Source: Macropodus opercularis
Lineage: Eukaryota; Chordata; Actinopteri; Anabantiformes; Osphronemidae
Direction of reading: 5' to 3'
DNA: 64,000 nucleotides
Assembly (NCBI GenBank): GCA_030770545.1
Contig: CM061106.1
Span: 4,986,001-5,050,000, forward strand
Shown: piece by piece, positions 1-11,429 of the stretch
How the letters are laid out: every line of letters begins with the position of its first letter
Numbering within the stretch: the first letter of the stretch is position 1
Translations under genes and position numbers: made by a program
Notes under the pieces: model-generated
What the model was told of the DNA's origin: nothing
Seen by the model: only the letters and a program-made list of their open reading frames with translations
The model's database searches: none

Positions 1-2898
1 TGCTGTACACACCAATACTATATGCTGTACACACCAATACTATATGCTGTACATACCAATACTATATGCTGTACACACCAATACTATATGCTGTACACAC
101 CAATACTATATGCTGTACATACCAATACTATATGCTGTACATACCAATACTATATGCTGTACATACCAATACTATATGCTGTACATACCAATACTATATG
201 CTGTACGTACCAATACTATATGCTGTACATACCAACACTATATGCTGTACATACCAATACTATATGCTGTACACACCAATACTATATGCTGTACATACCA
301 ATACTATATGCTGTACATACCAATACTATATGCTGTACATACCAATACTATATGCTGTACATACCAATACTATATGCTGTACGTACCAATACTATATGCT
401 GTACATACCAATACTATATGCTGTACATACCAATACTATATGCTGTACACACCAATACTATATGCTGTACACACCAATACTATATGCTGTACATACCAAT
501 ACTATATGCTGTACGTACCAATACTATATGCTGTACACACCAATACTATATGCTGTACATACCAATACTATATGCTGTACACACCAATACTATATGCTGT
601 ACACACCAATACTATATGCTGTACATACCAATACTATATGCTGTACATACCAATACTATATGCTGTACACACCAATACTATATGCTGTACGTACCAATAC
701 TATATGCTGTACATACCAATACTATATGCTGTACATACCAATACTATATGCTGTACGTACCAATACTATATGCTGTACATACCAATACTATATGCTGTAC
801 ATACCAATACTATATGCTGTACATACCAATACTATATGCTGTACATACCAATACTATATGCTGTACATACCAATACTATATGCTGTACGTACCAATACTA
901 TATGCTGTACACACCAATACTATATGCTGTACATACCAATACTATATGCTGTACACACCAATACTATATGCTGTACATACCAATACTATATGCTGTACAT
1001 ACCAATACTATATGCTGTACATACCAATACTATATGCTGTACATACCAATACTATATGCTGTACGTACCAATACTATATGCTGTACATACTTATACTATA
1101 TGCTGTACGTACCAATACTAAATGCTGTACATACCAATACTATATGCTGTACATACCAATACTATATGCTGTACATACCAATACTATATGCTGTACATAC
1201 CAATACTATATGCTGTACATACCAATACTATATGCTGTACATACCAATACTATATGCTGTACATACCAATACTATATGCTGTACATACCAATACTATATG
1301 CTGTACATACCAATACTATATGCTGTACATACCAATACTATATGCTGTACACACCAATACTATATGCTGTACATACCAATACTATATGCTGTATGTACCA
1401 ATACTATATGCTGTACGTACCAATACTATATGCTGTACATACCAATACTATATGCTGTACGTACCAATACTATATGCTGTACATACCAATACTATATGCT
1501 GTACACACCAATACTATATGCTGTACGTAACAATACTATATGCTGTACGTACCAATACTATATGCTGTACACACCAATACTATATGCTGTACGTACCAAT
1601 ACTACATGCTGTACGTACCAATACTATATGCTGTACGTACCAATACTATATGCTGTACACACCAATACTATATGCTGTACGTACCAATACTATATGCTGT
1701 ACATACCAATACTATATGCTGTACATACCAATACTATATGCTGTACACACCAATACTATATGCTGTACACACCAATACTATATGCTGTACACACCAATAC
1801 TATATGCTGTACATACCAATACTATATGCTGTACACACCAATACTATATGCTGTACACACCAATACTATATGCTGTACATACCAATACTATATGCTGTAC
1901 ATACCAATACTATATGCTGTACGTACCAATACTATATGCTGTACACACCAATACTATATGCTGTACGTACCAATACTATATGCTGTATGTACCAATACTA
2001 TATGCTGTACACACCAATACTATATGCTGTACATACCAATACTATATGCTGTACATACCAATACTATATGCTGTACGTACCAATACTATATGCTGTACAC
2101 ACCAATACTATATGCTGTACACACCAATACTATATGCTGTACACACCAATACTATATGCTGTACATACCAATACTATATGCTGTACATACCAATACTATA
2201 TGCTGTACGTACCAATACTATATGCTGTACACACCAATACTATATGCTGTACACACCAATACTATATGCTGTACATACCAATACTATATGCTGTACACAC
2301 CAATACTATATGCTGTACACACCAATACTATATGCTGTACATACCAATACTATATGCTGTACATACCAATACTATATGCTGTACGTACCAATACTATATG
2401 CTGTACATACCAATACTATATGCTGTACACACCAATACTATATGCTGTACATACCAATACTATATGCTGTACACACCAATACTATATGCTGTACATACCA
2501 ATACTATATGCTGTACACACCAATACTATATGCTGTACATACCAATACTATATGCTGTACAAACCAATACTATATGCATGCTGTACGTACCAATACTATA
2601 TGCTGTACATACCAATACTATATGCTGTACACACCAATACTATATGCTGTACACACCAATACTATATGCTGTACGTACCAATACTATATGCTGTACATAC
2701 CAATACTATATGCTGTACATACCAATACTATATGCTGTACACACCAATACTATATGCTGTACACACCAATACTATATGCTGTACATACCAATACTATATG
2801 CTGTACATACCAATACTATATGCTGTACGTACCAATACTATACGCTGTACACACCAATACTATATGCTGTACATACCAATACTATATGCTGTACATAC
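1..2898. repeat. 22-bp minisatellite array, about 130 units
   Basis: A tandem array of a 22-bp unit made of TGCTGTAC, a variable dinucleotide, and ACCAATACTATA. It starts before the window, so its full length is unknown. Units differ almost only at the dinucleotide (AC, AT or GT). Rare other changes occur near 1091, 1121, 1393, 1605 and 2831, and one unit near 2576 carries four extra bases. Because 22 is not a multiple of three and the unit has no forward stop, all three forward frames stay open for kilobases as a Tyr/Cys/Ile-rich 22-residue repeat. This is a product of the period and not evidence of a gene. Confidence 0.97.
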
Positions 2899-2997
2899 TG
2901 TAGTTGTTACAGAGATGCAACAACAGCTTAATGGTTTCAAATGCCATGTGACCCTTTGGGGACACCCTCCCAGATTCCCTTGATTCTCAGGGCATCC

Positions 2998-4919
2998 CTA
3001 GTATCCAGCGGGCGGGCTCCGCCATGGATTGGTGGGCCCCCTCGACCTGGGCAGTCCCTGTCCATTTGGATTGAACCTGTCCTGATATCGTCCAGGGCAC
3101 TGATTTCTCATGTGTCCCATTTGGCCACAGCTGTAACATCTTACACCTCCAGCTCCCCTACCTCGCCCAGCGGAAAATCCTCCTCTCATCCTAGGAGGTT
3201 CACCTGACCATCCTCCTGGCTGGACATAAATCACCTGGGGAGCAGCTGGGGGTGGAGCTGACGCTGGAGGGGGGTGATGGGCCTCAGCAACCACAGCCTG
3301 CATTTTCTTTTTCCCCTCTGTCAGCTGTTGCTGGGTCAGTTTTCTTACCACCTCAGCATCGGCTTGCTTCAGACGCTGGGCCGCAGCCCGCACCTTGGTG
3401 ACGGCATCCACCACGTGATCTGTGAACTGATCAAACGGCATGCTGTACAGTCCCACAGCATCACCTAGCTTGCTCTGGGCTGGCAGTGGCAAGCCGTCAA
3501 TTATCCTTTTCCGGAGAGCCTGCCTATGGAAAATGTCCTCATCCGGTTTGGCACCTGTCTGCCTTATCCACTCTTTGCGAGTGAGGTGTACATAGGCTTG
3601 TGGGCTCTCCTCTTCTTTTATAGGTGTGGCCACGATGCTGTCAGGCTGGATTCTGGTGGGATAGCGCAATCTGAGGGCTGTCCATAGTGTGTTGCAGTGT
3701 CGGTTGAAAAGCTCTCCATCATGAGCCTGTGTCCCCGCATACACACCCAGCTGGGCTGCTCGGAAAGCTTCATCCATTTCCTGTTTACCCAGGATTTTTC
3801 CCAGGACAGCTTTAATGTCCCCCATCGCTAAAATGACAGCAATGGTTTCCTCCTCAAATGCTGCCACCCACTTGCTAGCTCCATCATGCAGACATGGCAG
3901 CCTCTGCACCAACCCCTCTAAGTCCATTGTAGGCCAGGGCACATATTGGAGATTCGCCCCTTTGGCCAGCAGGGGGTACTCGGAGGCTTCCTCCACCACT
4001 ACTGACGTCATCGGTTGGCCAGCAGAGCTGAGAGTTATAGCTCCATCCATCCTTCCGCGTTCCTCCAGCACCTCACTCCCGAGGTTGAAAGCAGGCGCGA
4101 GTCCTTTCCGGCCCGCAGCTGCTCTTTTTTCCTCAGGATGGACTGTGGAAATTTTGGCCTGGCTCCAACCTGCCATGTTGGGGGGTTGACACCATGTCTG
4201 GGTCTGGCAGTTTAGAATATTCCGCACCCAGGAAAGATTTTTCAATGCTCTCTTCGCCTCTAACTGCCCCATTGCCTCTCACCACACACACCTGCTCATC
4301 CGACTCACCGCACCTCCCGCTGCGCTCAGCCTCCTGCAGAGCCCTCACTACCTTGTCATGCAATCCACTCACACGTCTTGGGTCCCTATCTGTCAACTTC
4401 ACTGCCCTCAAATAGGTTTCAGGCAAATCTAGAACCTCATCCTAATCTTCTCCCCTACTTGCTTTTTCTAGATCTTCCACGGGATAAAGTGATTTCTTCC
4501 CTGTCTTAAGCACATAATCACCTAGTATTTTCACTTCTCTCACCGGCATTTGCACAGCATAAGGAGGGGGCTTCCCCACATTCCTCATCTTTTTCTGCTC
4601 TAACTGCCTTTTCACATGTTGAGCTGTCTTTTCTCCTAACATCTGAGCATGCTCGGTAAATAGTTGCAACACTGCTCGGTAAATAGTTGCAACACTGTTC
4701 GGTAAATAGTTGCAACACTGCAGCTTCACGCTCACGCTTACTCACACGCTTTGCAGATTTATCTTTGAGCTTGTGATTTTTTATTAAAACTTCCATTTCA
4801 GCACACTGACTCAAATCAAACGTTCCCCCCAATGGCCAGGGTGACGTGGCCTTCTGGGTTCGTTTATTCCCCTTTTTTGAATATTTGCCAATTTCTTCCG
4901 TCAAAAGCGGATTCTTCAA
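2998..4919 (-). pseudogene. Endogenous retrovirus gag, frame-broken and missing pol/env
   Basis: The main open frame (4272 to 2998, 424 codons) looks like a retroviral Gag polyprotein. It has a capsid-like central region with an ESPQAY-type segment resembling gamma/epsilon-retroviral p30, a Pro/Ala-rich stretch (PPPASAPPPAAPQ), a Gly/Arg-rich segment and one CCHC zinc knuckle (CYSCGQMGHMRNQC) near the C terminus. Gag assembles virions and packages RNA. The matrix-side part upstream is spread over other frames: one frame runs 4735-4133 with an in-frame TAG at 4442-4444, and another runs 4919-4518. A 23-bp triplication at 4651-4719 lies in this broken part. Gag ends at a TAG (2998-3000), and within about 100 bases the DNA enters the minisatellite, so protease, polymerase and envelope are absent here. 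It is an old, non-functional copy. Assignment to a precise genus is uncertain. Confidence 0.85.
4651..4719. repeat. 23-bp unit repeated three times inside the gag relic
   Basis: Three consecutive near-identical 23-bp units, each containing GCTCGGTAAATAGTTGCAAC (third copy GTTCGG). Two extra units add 46 bases, which is not a multiple of three and would shift the gag frame. Confidence 0.9.
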
Positions 4920-6420
4920 ACCTTAGTGTCCAGATTCAAACAACAGTGGAGTATGTAATTTGAGCCCTAAGCAGCCTCAAAAACCCTTTGGAACTAAATA
5001 CCACAGCTGCTTCGTCACAATGTGAACCTAGGAGCTTCTCTTCTCTACTCAAGCTTTCACACACACACTTTGGACAGAAAGGGAGGGGGCTGGCTGGGCT
5101 TATGTGTAGTAGCCCTTGACCACCAGGAGATGCACCGTTTCACCCACAGACTCAAAGCCAATCGTGGACCGCGCGTTCATACAAAATCCCTCCTCTTTAA
5201 AAAACAGGAGAGCGCAGTCCCTCTAACAACACTGTGAACAATTATCCACCAACAACCAACCACAGCGAGGAAAAACACTCTCAATGTTTTATGGTCAAAT
5301 CAAATCTTACGTTTTTCAACCCAACAAGTTCATAACAGCAAACACAGCTCAGCAGCTCAGCCTTTACCGGATCACGAGAAGAACACAGTGAAAACTCCAG
5401 TCTGCTTTTACTCTGAAAGGTCTATTTTTATCTCTCCACACACACACAGTCAGCTGCAGGAGCAGAGAGAGACAGAGCCGCTGACATTAACCCTTCAGCC
5501 CCCACCTCTGACTGTAATGCAGCACAACCAAACAAAGCAGATTCACAAAGATTCAACAACTTTTTATGAGCAATAAACACACAAATCACCACATAGCTGA
5601 TACACATAAACACAGCGCATTGATACATAAGCACATACACACATATATATATGAAGCTTCATTAATTCATGTGCATATACCTTAAACACATTTCAGTCTA
5701 GACTCCTTTCTCACAGAAAAGCGCTTTTCACCGGGCTTTTCTTATAAACTCAGGTACCTCTGCCGTGGCGAAATTTACACCTGGGTTGATCTGGCCCAGG
5801 CTACTTTTCCCACGTTATAACTCGCAGCAAAAAACAGTCTAATCTATTCCTAGATTAAATATTCGTTCTTAATTAGGTGAGCACAACAACAACACTTCTG
5901 GAGTCGAAACCCACTGCGAGCGTCCACTGCACTGTTGCCTCTGCAAAACCTCTGTGTGACCTCAACTCACAAAACAAAAAAGATACATTTGAAGTGTTTT
6001 CAATTTTCGTTGAGTAACCGGTCCAATGTTTTTTACCTGTGGCCACACGTGACGAGGTCTGTGTCCAGGAACCAGCAGGAGATTTTCCACTGAAAGAATT
6101 CAGTCAAACACAGCACTGAGATTCAAAATAATACAAATGATTTATTTCTCATAAGTGGTGCAAAAATATATGAAAGGCAGATATATACAAAGTCACCTGT
6201 TTCCTCCCTGCAGGGGTAAAGCTCGCTGGCGCGTGGGGGAGCTCCGGGCCTGACCACAGAGAACAAGTTATCTCCTAGGCAGGGGACAAAACTCTCCTAG
6301 CCTCCTAGTTGGGGTGTTGGTTTTTAAACCCTCAACTTGCGTCAGTCAAGAAGACCGTTGCCCAAATTTGGTCTTCGAATCTTGATAGTTTAGACTAATG
6401 ACTCTGTTTACTGGAAAGTT
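4920..6420 (-). other. Probable retroviral leader and LTR, boundaries unresolved
   Basis: This non-coding stretch lies upstream of the minus-strand gag, where a leader, primer-binding site and 5' LTR are expected. On the minus strand there is a TATA-like TTTAAAAA near 6325 and an AATAAA near 6136, about 190 bases apart, which would suit the promoter and polyadenylation signal of an LTR. I could not find a convincing primer-binding site, a TG...CA pair or a second LTR copy, so this is positional inference. A short AT dinucleotide run lies at 5641-5651. Confidence 0.35.
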
Positions 6421-6699
6421 ATCAACAGGTCACTTCGACCTGGCGTGTTCCCGGAGCAGCCCCACTCGCCAAGAACTTTTCCAGATGTGGGAGAGAACAT
6501 CCTGTTATTGCCAACATAAGAGGTTCAAATCCTGGACACAGAAACTCCATCACCTCACAGCCTGACTGTCTAGCCTGCAAACTATTCCTACTATGTGGAC
6601 ACACTCACATCAATAACAAATAATACACCATAGATTACATATGAACTATGTATCCCCTATTTTCTACTACACTACAAACTGAGGGAATTAAGGTAATGT

Positions 6700-7380
6700 G
6701 TTTATAAAAGGACGTACACACAGAACACAAATACAGTAAGTGACAAAACGCCCGGGTTCTCCCTGTGTCCCAGGTTTGGGTCGGTTGCAGTGCACCAGAC
6801 CAGCACCGGTCGATCCAGTCCAGCGCTGCAGCCCAGTCCCGTCCGTGTAATCCAGTCCAGGTTATGCCGCGTGCCGTGTGTGTATCCAGCGTCGTGATTG
6901 GCTGCTGGCTGGAAAAAAGAGCTGCTGTGTCGAGAATGACACATAGTCAACTCACACTCAAACCGGGTTTGGACGGTACCGGGCCCTTGCTCGCAGGTGA
7001 TACACAGCCACTGGACGGCCATCGGGCCGTGGAAGCGTCTCGGCGCTCGGTGGAAACCCTCGAGCTGCGGCTGTAGCTGCCTGCTGGTCACAGCGAGGAT
7101 CCAGAGCCGCTGCTGTTACTGAGGCTGAGGAGCTGTCTGAGATGTCCGCTAACGGAGCCGGTGCCGCTGGCTGCCGCCGGAGACGTGGACCGCTGACCCG
7201 GAGACGCAGTTACTGGATCACTTCGACCGCATCAGGTCAGTGGATCCGCAGTCAGCACCTCAGCCTCCTAATGCGCGCGCGGCTCGGCAACAGTTGGATG
7301 CGCGCTCAAGTTTTCCGCGTGCACGCGGCGCAGGCGTCACGTCGCAGCTGTTTGCTTTAAGCGCGCGGATGTTTACGTCA
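6700..7380 (+). promoter_or_regulatory. CpG-rich patch with a possible first exon
   Basis: 6740-7360 is much richer in CpG than its surroundings. A plus-strand ATG at 7142 opens a short frame that reaches CATCAGGTCAGT, a good 5' splice site, at about 7232. In another frame the same DNA reads PETQLLDHFDRIR before the same donor, which looks more protein-like but has an upstream stop and no ATG. I do not recognise a family in either frame and found no downstream partner exon. It could be the promoter and first exon of a host gene disrupted by the repeats that follow. 7381-7880 shows nothing further. Confidence 0.3.
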
Positions 7381-7884
7381 CAAATACAGATCTTTCTGTC
7401 CTAATTAAATAATTAAAAATCACAGCACGATGAGATTTTATTTTGGGTAAATAAGTGTAATCTAGAGGCCTTTACTTTTCATACAAACCACTTCTGACTC
7501 CAAATGATCAGCTAGAAGTCAGGTTGTTATTCGTTGTTCCTACAACTTGGATAGAAGACAAGACTTTTGTCAGGGAGTGTAAGTCACAAAGTTGTTTCAA
7601 CTCAAACATAAGAAGACTCACCAACAAAATCCTGGACGAGATGCCATCTTGTCAAAACTTGGCTCCACAGCATGTGACAAAAAGAAGGATTCAAGGATTT
7701 CAACATGATTTAATAGAAGCTCTGAAAGTGGCAACTTGGCCGTGGAAAGTTTTTTTAGTGAGCAGGTCAGTGTTGTGTTGCAGTGTTTGGATGGTTAGTG
7801 AGGAATGAATGTGAGTGTGGATGACAGACACAAGCCAAGAGTCATCAGGCAGGAGGAGAGAGAGTAGAGATGTTTCAGGAGCTT

Positions 7885-9700
7885 CACAGAGCTTCTTCTT
7901 CTTCTTCTTCTTCTTTCAGTTTTATGGCGGGTGGCATCCAGTGATAAGGTGCATTACCGCCACCTACTATGCTGGAGTGTGGATCAGGGTTGGAGGGACA
8001 AAAAACACACTACACTCTACCTATTAGTCCTGTGTTTATCAGAAATGTCAGTAATGTTCTATATCTTCTTGACTGACTGAGTCTGTGTTTCAGATCTAAT
8101 CCTGTGTCTCCTGTTCTTCCAGTGATCTCCTCAATGTCTCCCTCTCTGACCTCTATGCTTGACAGAGACATAACACGTGTTCTACTGACTCCTCTGATTT
8201 ACAGAACCTACACAGACCCGTCTGGTGTTTCCCTGTTTGGTGCAGTGACTTATTCAGTTTTGTGTGACAGAGTCTTAACGGTGATATTACATTGTTCTCC
8301 TTTGTGTTTCCTCCTGTTGCCTCATCTTCCTCACTTCCTTCTGAATGTTATACAGATGTCTGCCTGTTTTCCCTGTGTCCCAGTTGTGTTGCCATTTTCT
8401 GAAGATTTTACTTTTAATTATGGATTTTGCTTCTGCTTTGCTAAGAGAGATGTCCATGATAACGTCCTGCTTGTTTCCTTTGCCAGTGAGTCGGCTTCTC
8501 ATTCCCTTCTATTCCTGTGTGAGCTGGTATCCACATAAAGATAACTGCTATTTTTAACTTTTGTATTCTGAACAGAGTTTCATATATTTCATTGACTATA
8601 TCCTGTCTACTTTGGGATGAAAAGGTTTTAATAGATATTAACGCTGAGCTAGAGTCTGAGCACAGAATGACTTTAAATGGTTTGGTTTGTTCTACCTACT
8701 GTAAAGCTGCTGTAATGGCCAACAATTCTACTGTGTAAACGACGAGATGGTCTGATGTTCTTTGGTTTACAGAGACTTGAAGAGCTGGAACGATGAATCC
8801 ATAACCTGTAGTTCCTGTGTTTGGATCCTTGGATCCATCTGTGTAAACCTCAATATAACCCTTGTACTGAAGCCTTTCCTCCACTCACCCTGGTGAATAT
8901 CCGACTCTTTCAGATGGTGATTGTTGTCTAGAAGGTACAAATCAACTGCCACCTGCGGCAATAACCATGGAGGCGTCACTGTCAGAGACACCGTGGGAGA
9001 GATTGTTCTTTGGTGTGAATCCATTCTTCTGTGGTGTTTAACGGCGTTGACGTCCTTAAAGGTGCAGCACCTCCACATAACAAGCCTCACATCCTGTTAA
9101 CCAGCCTGTCGTAAAAACCACAACCTCTCTGGTCTTTTTCTAGCTATAAACCAACATTTCTTTTTCTGTTCTTTCTATTCATTTACACACATTTGATGTC
9201 AACACTATCATCTGTAGTTTCCTGGATCACTCACATTGTTCCCTGGCTTCCTGTTTGGGACAATAACAGCTTCCTTCCCCTCCCCCTGTGCTGTTGGACA
9301 GTTCTAATAGTCTCTCTAGCCCAGTGTGTCTGACATGTTGTAACAGACTGTAGCTTTACCATCTATTTCTGTGTCCTTGTTTTGAACAGAGCTCTTCCAT
9401 AGTGAACATTTCATTCTCTTCCTCTGGTTCATCCTCTTTCCTTTGTGTGACATCCTCTCGTTCCATTTCTCTTCTTCTGTCTCTTCCTTCCTCTGGGACG
9501 TTCTCTATGAATCAACACAAACTTCTCAGCCATCACTTCTGATTTTCAGTATTTGCAGCCTCTATCCTCTCTCCATCCTTTAGAGCTGGGTGGTTCTACC
9601 TCCTCCATTCTTTTATCATACACCTCATATCACTCATCTGTGTGTCTCTTCCTTTTGTGTCTCTCCAGTACATAGGCTTGTTCATTCAACTCGTCCCTTA
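7885..9700 (-). mobile_element. I-like LINE, 3' part with RT remnant, RNase H and GAA tail
   Basis: Reading the minus strand, 9450-9200 holds decayed reverse-transcriptase sequence (HTGLERLLEL followed by a KPG...DPGNYR-type motif, in shifting frames). 8884-8696 encodes an RNase H domain start (VYTDGSKDPNTGTTGYGF...VELLAI). 8502-8287 continues with WQ and GRHLYNIQ-type residues usual after RNase H in I-clade elements. The 3' untranslated region at about 8000-7920 (GCGGTAATGCACC, then CACCCGCCATAAAACTG) ends in a GAA microsatellite at 7917-7888, the expected tail. Frameshifts and stops make it dead. RNase H after RT distinguishes it from the L2-like copies elsewhere in the window. Confidence 0.75.
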
Positions 9701-9779
9701 CTTCCTCCTGTTTTAAAACGTTCATGTGATGATGATTAATTGATGCCTTTACAATAACCTGATCACCACCACAGGCTCC

Positions 9780-10060
9780 ACTTCACCCGTGGGAGGGGCC
9801 ATCTGCTCCATGGTGGAGGGGGCATGTTGGCTTTGCAGGGACATTCATCAGCTCAATGGTTCTGGTTGCAGTGGATGCTCACTCAAAGTGGCCAGAGGTG
9901 ATACTGATGAAGTCGACACCTCAGAAAAGACAGTGGCTGCTCTTAGGTCCATCTTTTCCAGGAACAACGTGCCTGAACAAACTGTGAGTGACAATGGACG
10001 AGACTTCATGTTGGAGGAGTTTACTTACTCAAAACGATGTCAAACATTTCAGGGAGCCAG
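9780..10060 (+). mobile_element. Ty3/Gypsy integrase-core fragment
   Basis: Two plus-strand frames together resemble the integrase catalytic core: VAVDAHSKWPEVILMKSTPQ (about 9867-9926) and then, after a frameshift, KTVAALRSIFSRNNVPEQTVSDNG followed by RDF (about 9927-10005). The D of VDAHSKWP and the D of SDNG are the first two residues of the DDE triad. The Glu-containing end is missing. It is an inactive remnant about 160 bases upstream of the tRNA gene, with no LTR attached. Confidence 0.75.
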
Positions 10061-10166
10061 AGAGATGTTAGACACAACAGAACTAATGACTAGGACATGG
10101 TCAGAGTTATATGATTTAGTGATGTGTAGAATAACCTGTGCTGTCTGAAAAATGTAAAGAGATTCT

Positions 10167-10249
10167 ACCAGGATGGCCGAGTGGTGAAGGCGTTGGACTT
10201 AAGATCCAATGGACGTTAGTCCTCGTGGGTTCGATCCCCACTCCTGGTA
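10167..10249 (+). tRNA. tRNA-Leu (anticodon TAA)
   Basis: An 83-nt cloverleaf. Acceptor ACCAGGA (10167-10173) pairs with TCCTGGT (10242-10248), with A as discriminator. The anticodon stem TTGGA/TCCAA encloses loop CTTAAGA, with anticodon TAA at 10200-10202. A long variable arm, as in class II tRNAs, is present. The T arm is GTGGG-TTCGATC-CCCAC. There is no intron and no encoded CCA. The D loop reads GTGGTGAAGG, whereas the usual vertebrate form has GTGGTTAAGG. Only a TTT run follows closely, so the Pol III terminator may lie further on. Structure indicates a functional leucine tRNA reading UUA. Confidence 0.95.
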
Positions 10250-11170
10250 ATGTTTCCATTAAAAGTTGTGTTTATTAATTACTCAAATGGGATTTGTTGG
10301 TTTTCTATATAGTTGAATTCTGCATAGTAAACCTTGTAATGTGCCATTATTCAGTTGACTCTATATAAATAAACCATTTGAAGACACACATCACAGGACA
10401 ACTGTGGCAGCTGGGTTTCCATGGTAACCATCAGTGAGCTCTGACCTCTATGTTAAAGCGAAGCAGGTTGGAGCCATTTGACAGAATATTTGTGAGTGAA
10501 ACACAGTGAAAAACAAGCTTGTTATATATGAGGAAGTAAACAGGTCAATGCATTTAGAGCCAACGTTTGTAAAGCCAGGACACGTCCACTGCTCTAAACA
10601 CAACATTGACTAAGTTCATTATTAACATATAGAATGAGAGGGTAGATGTGTGCTGTGCTTGATGTTGGATAATGTCAGTGCTTGTGAATTCTTCCCTGTA
10701 AGTGGATCCGTTTTACTTCATTTGTTTGTGTCAATTTGGGCCACTACTTGTTGACAGTGAAAATAATATAATAGAAATATTCAGAGCAGATATGTGCATA
10801 AGGGATTAAATAAATTTTCTTGTGCTGTGTTGATGCAAACACTTCACCATGCTTCCGCTTCTTAGAATAAAGTTTAAAAAACTGCTGCTTCAAATCAGTG
10901 TTTGTTTAAAACATCGGTATGTTTCTTACCTTTTTATCACAAAGCACCCGGACAAAATATTTATGATCAAGTACAACAGTTGTGAAAAAGTCTCTGTTAC
11001 ATAATGTGCATTTGTAACATCTCGTAAAGGAAAGACACACGAAACTTGTGAATGTATGTATGTAGTCAGGGGACAGCATCTACCAAAACCATAGAGAATA
11101 AACTTTGATTTAATAATAACAATATTAATAATGATGATGATGATAATGATAATAACACATTTAACTTCCT
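10250..11170. other. No gene seen
   Basis: AT-rich sequence with no convincing exon. A short degenerate ATA/ATG-rich tract lies at 11113-11158. Confidence 0.5.
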
Positions 11171-11182
11171 TTAGATACTCAC

Positions 11183-11240
11183 TTTGTTCTTCTGTGTTGT
11201 CTTCAGTGTTTGTCATTTCCTCCTTCTGTGTTCCTGCCAT
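11183..11240 (-). CDS. Possible first coding exon (Glu-rich N terminus), unknown gene
   Basis: On the minus strand an ATG at 11240-11238 opens 19 codons (MAGTQKEEMTNTEDNTEEQ) and runs into an excellent donor, A|GTGAGTA, at 11182. The acidic, Gln-rich start is compatible with an N terminus but matches no family I recognise. No following exon is identifiable downstream on the minus strand. An ISRE match lies 11 bases upstream of the ATG. The exon is hypothetical. Confidence 0.25.
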
Positions 11241-11250
11241 TATGATAATC

Positions 11251-11262
11251 AGTTTCAGTTTC
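11251..11262 (-). promoter_or_regulatory. Exact ISRE-type motif
   Basis: The plus strand reads AGTTTCAGTTTC (minus GAAACTGAAACT), matching the vertebrate interferon-stimulated response element AGTTTCNNTTTC. It sits immediately upstream of the possible minus-strand exon at 11183-11240. A chance match is possible in 64 kb. Confidence 0.4.
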
Positions 11263-11429
11263 TGTTAGGACTTGCTGTAAGCTGCCCTGTGTGTTCCTGT
11301 CTTGGTGGGTTTATGTCTTCCTGTTGTTTTGTTTTTGTTCACGTTTCAGGATACACTAAAGCTCACATGACTGGTAGAGGAGCTGGCTGTCAGTGTGTAT
11401 TCCTAAGAGTCCGATGTAGAGAATGAAAG

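Noticed and set aside
1..2898. CRISPR-like array
   Set aside because: Units abut directly with no unique spacers, and the setting is a vertebrate genome with no cas genes.
22..2983. Very long open frames (up to 979 codons) across the left end
   Set aside because: They are products of a stop-free 22-bp period read in all three frames. The peptide is a 22-residue repeat without a family, and codon use follows the DNA repeat.
5490..5510. tRNA-Pro primer-binding site for the retroviral relic (CAGCCCCCA)
   Set aside because: Only the last eight or so bases fit. The rest of the 18-base site does not match.
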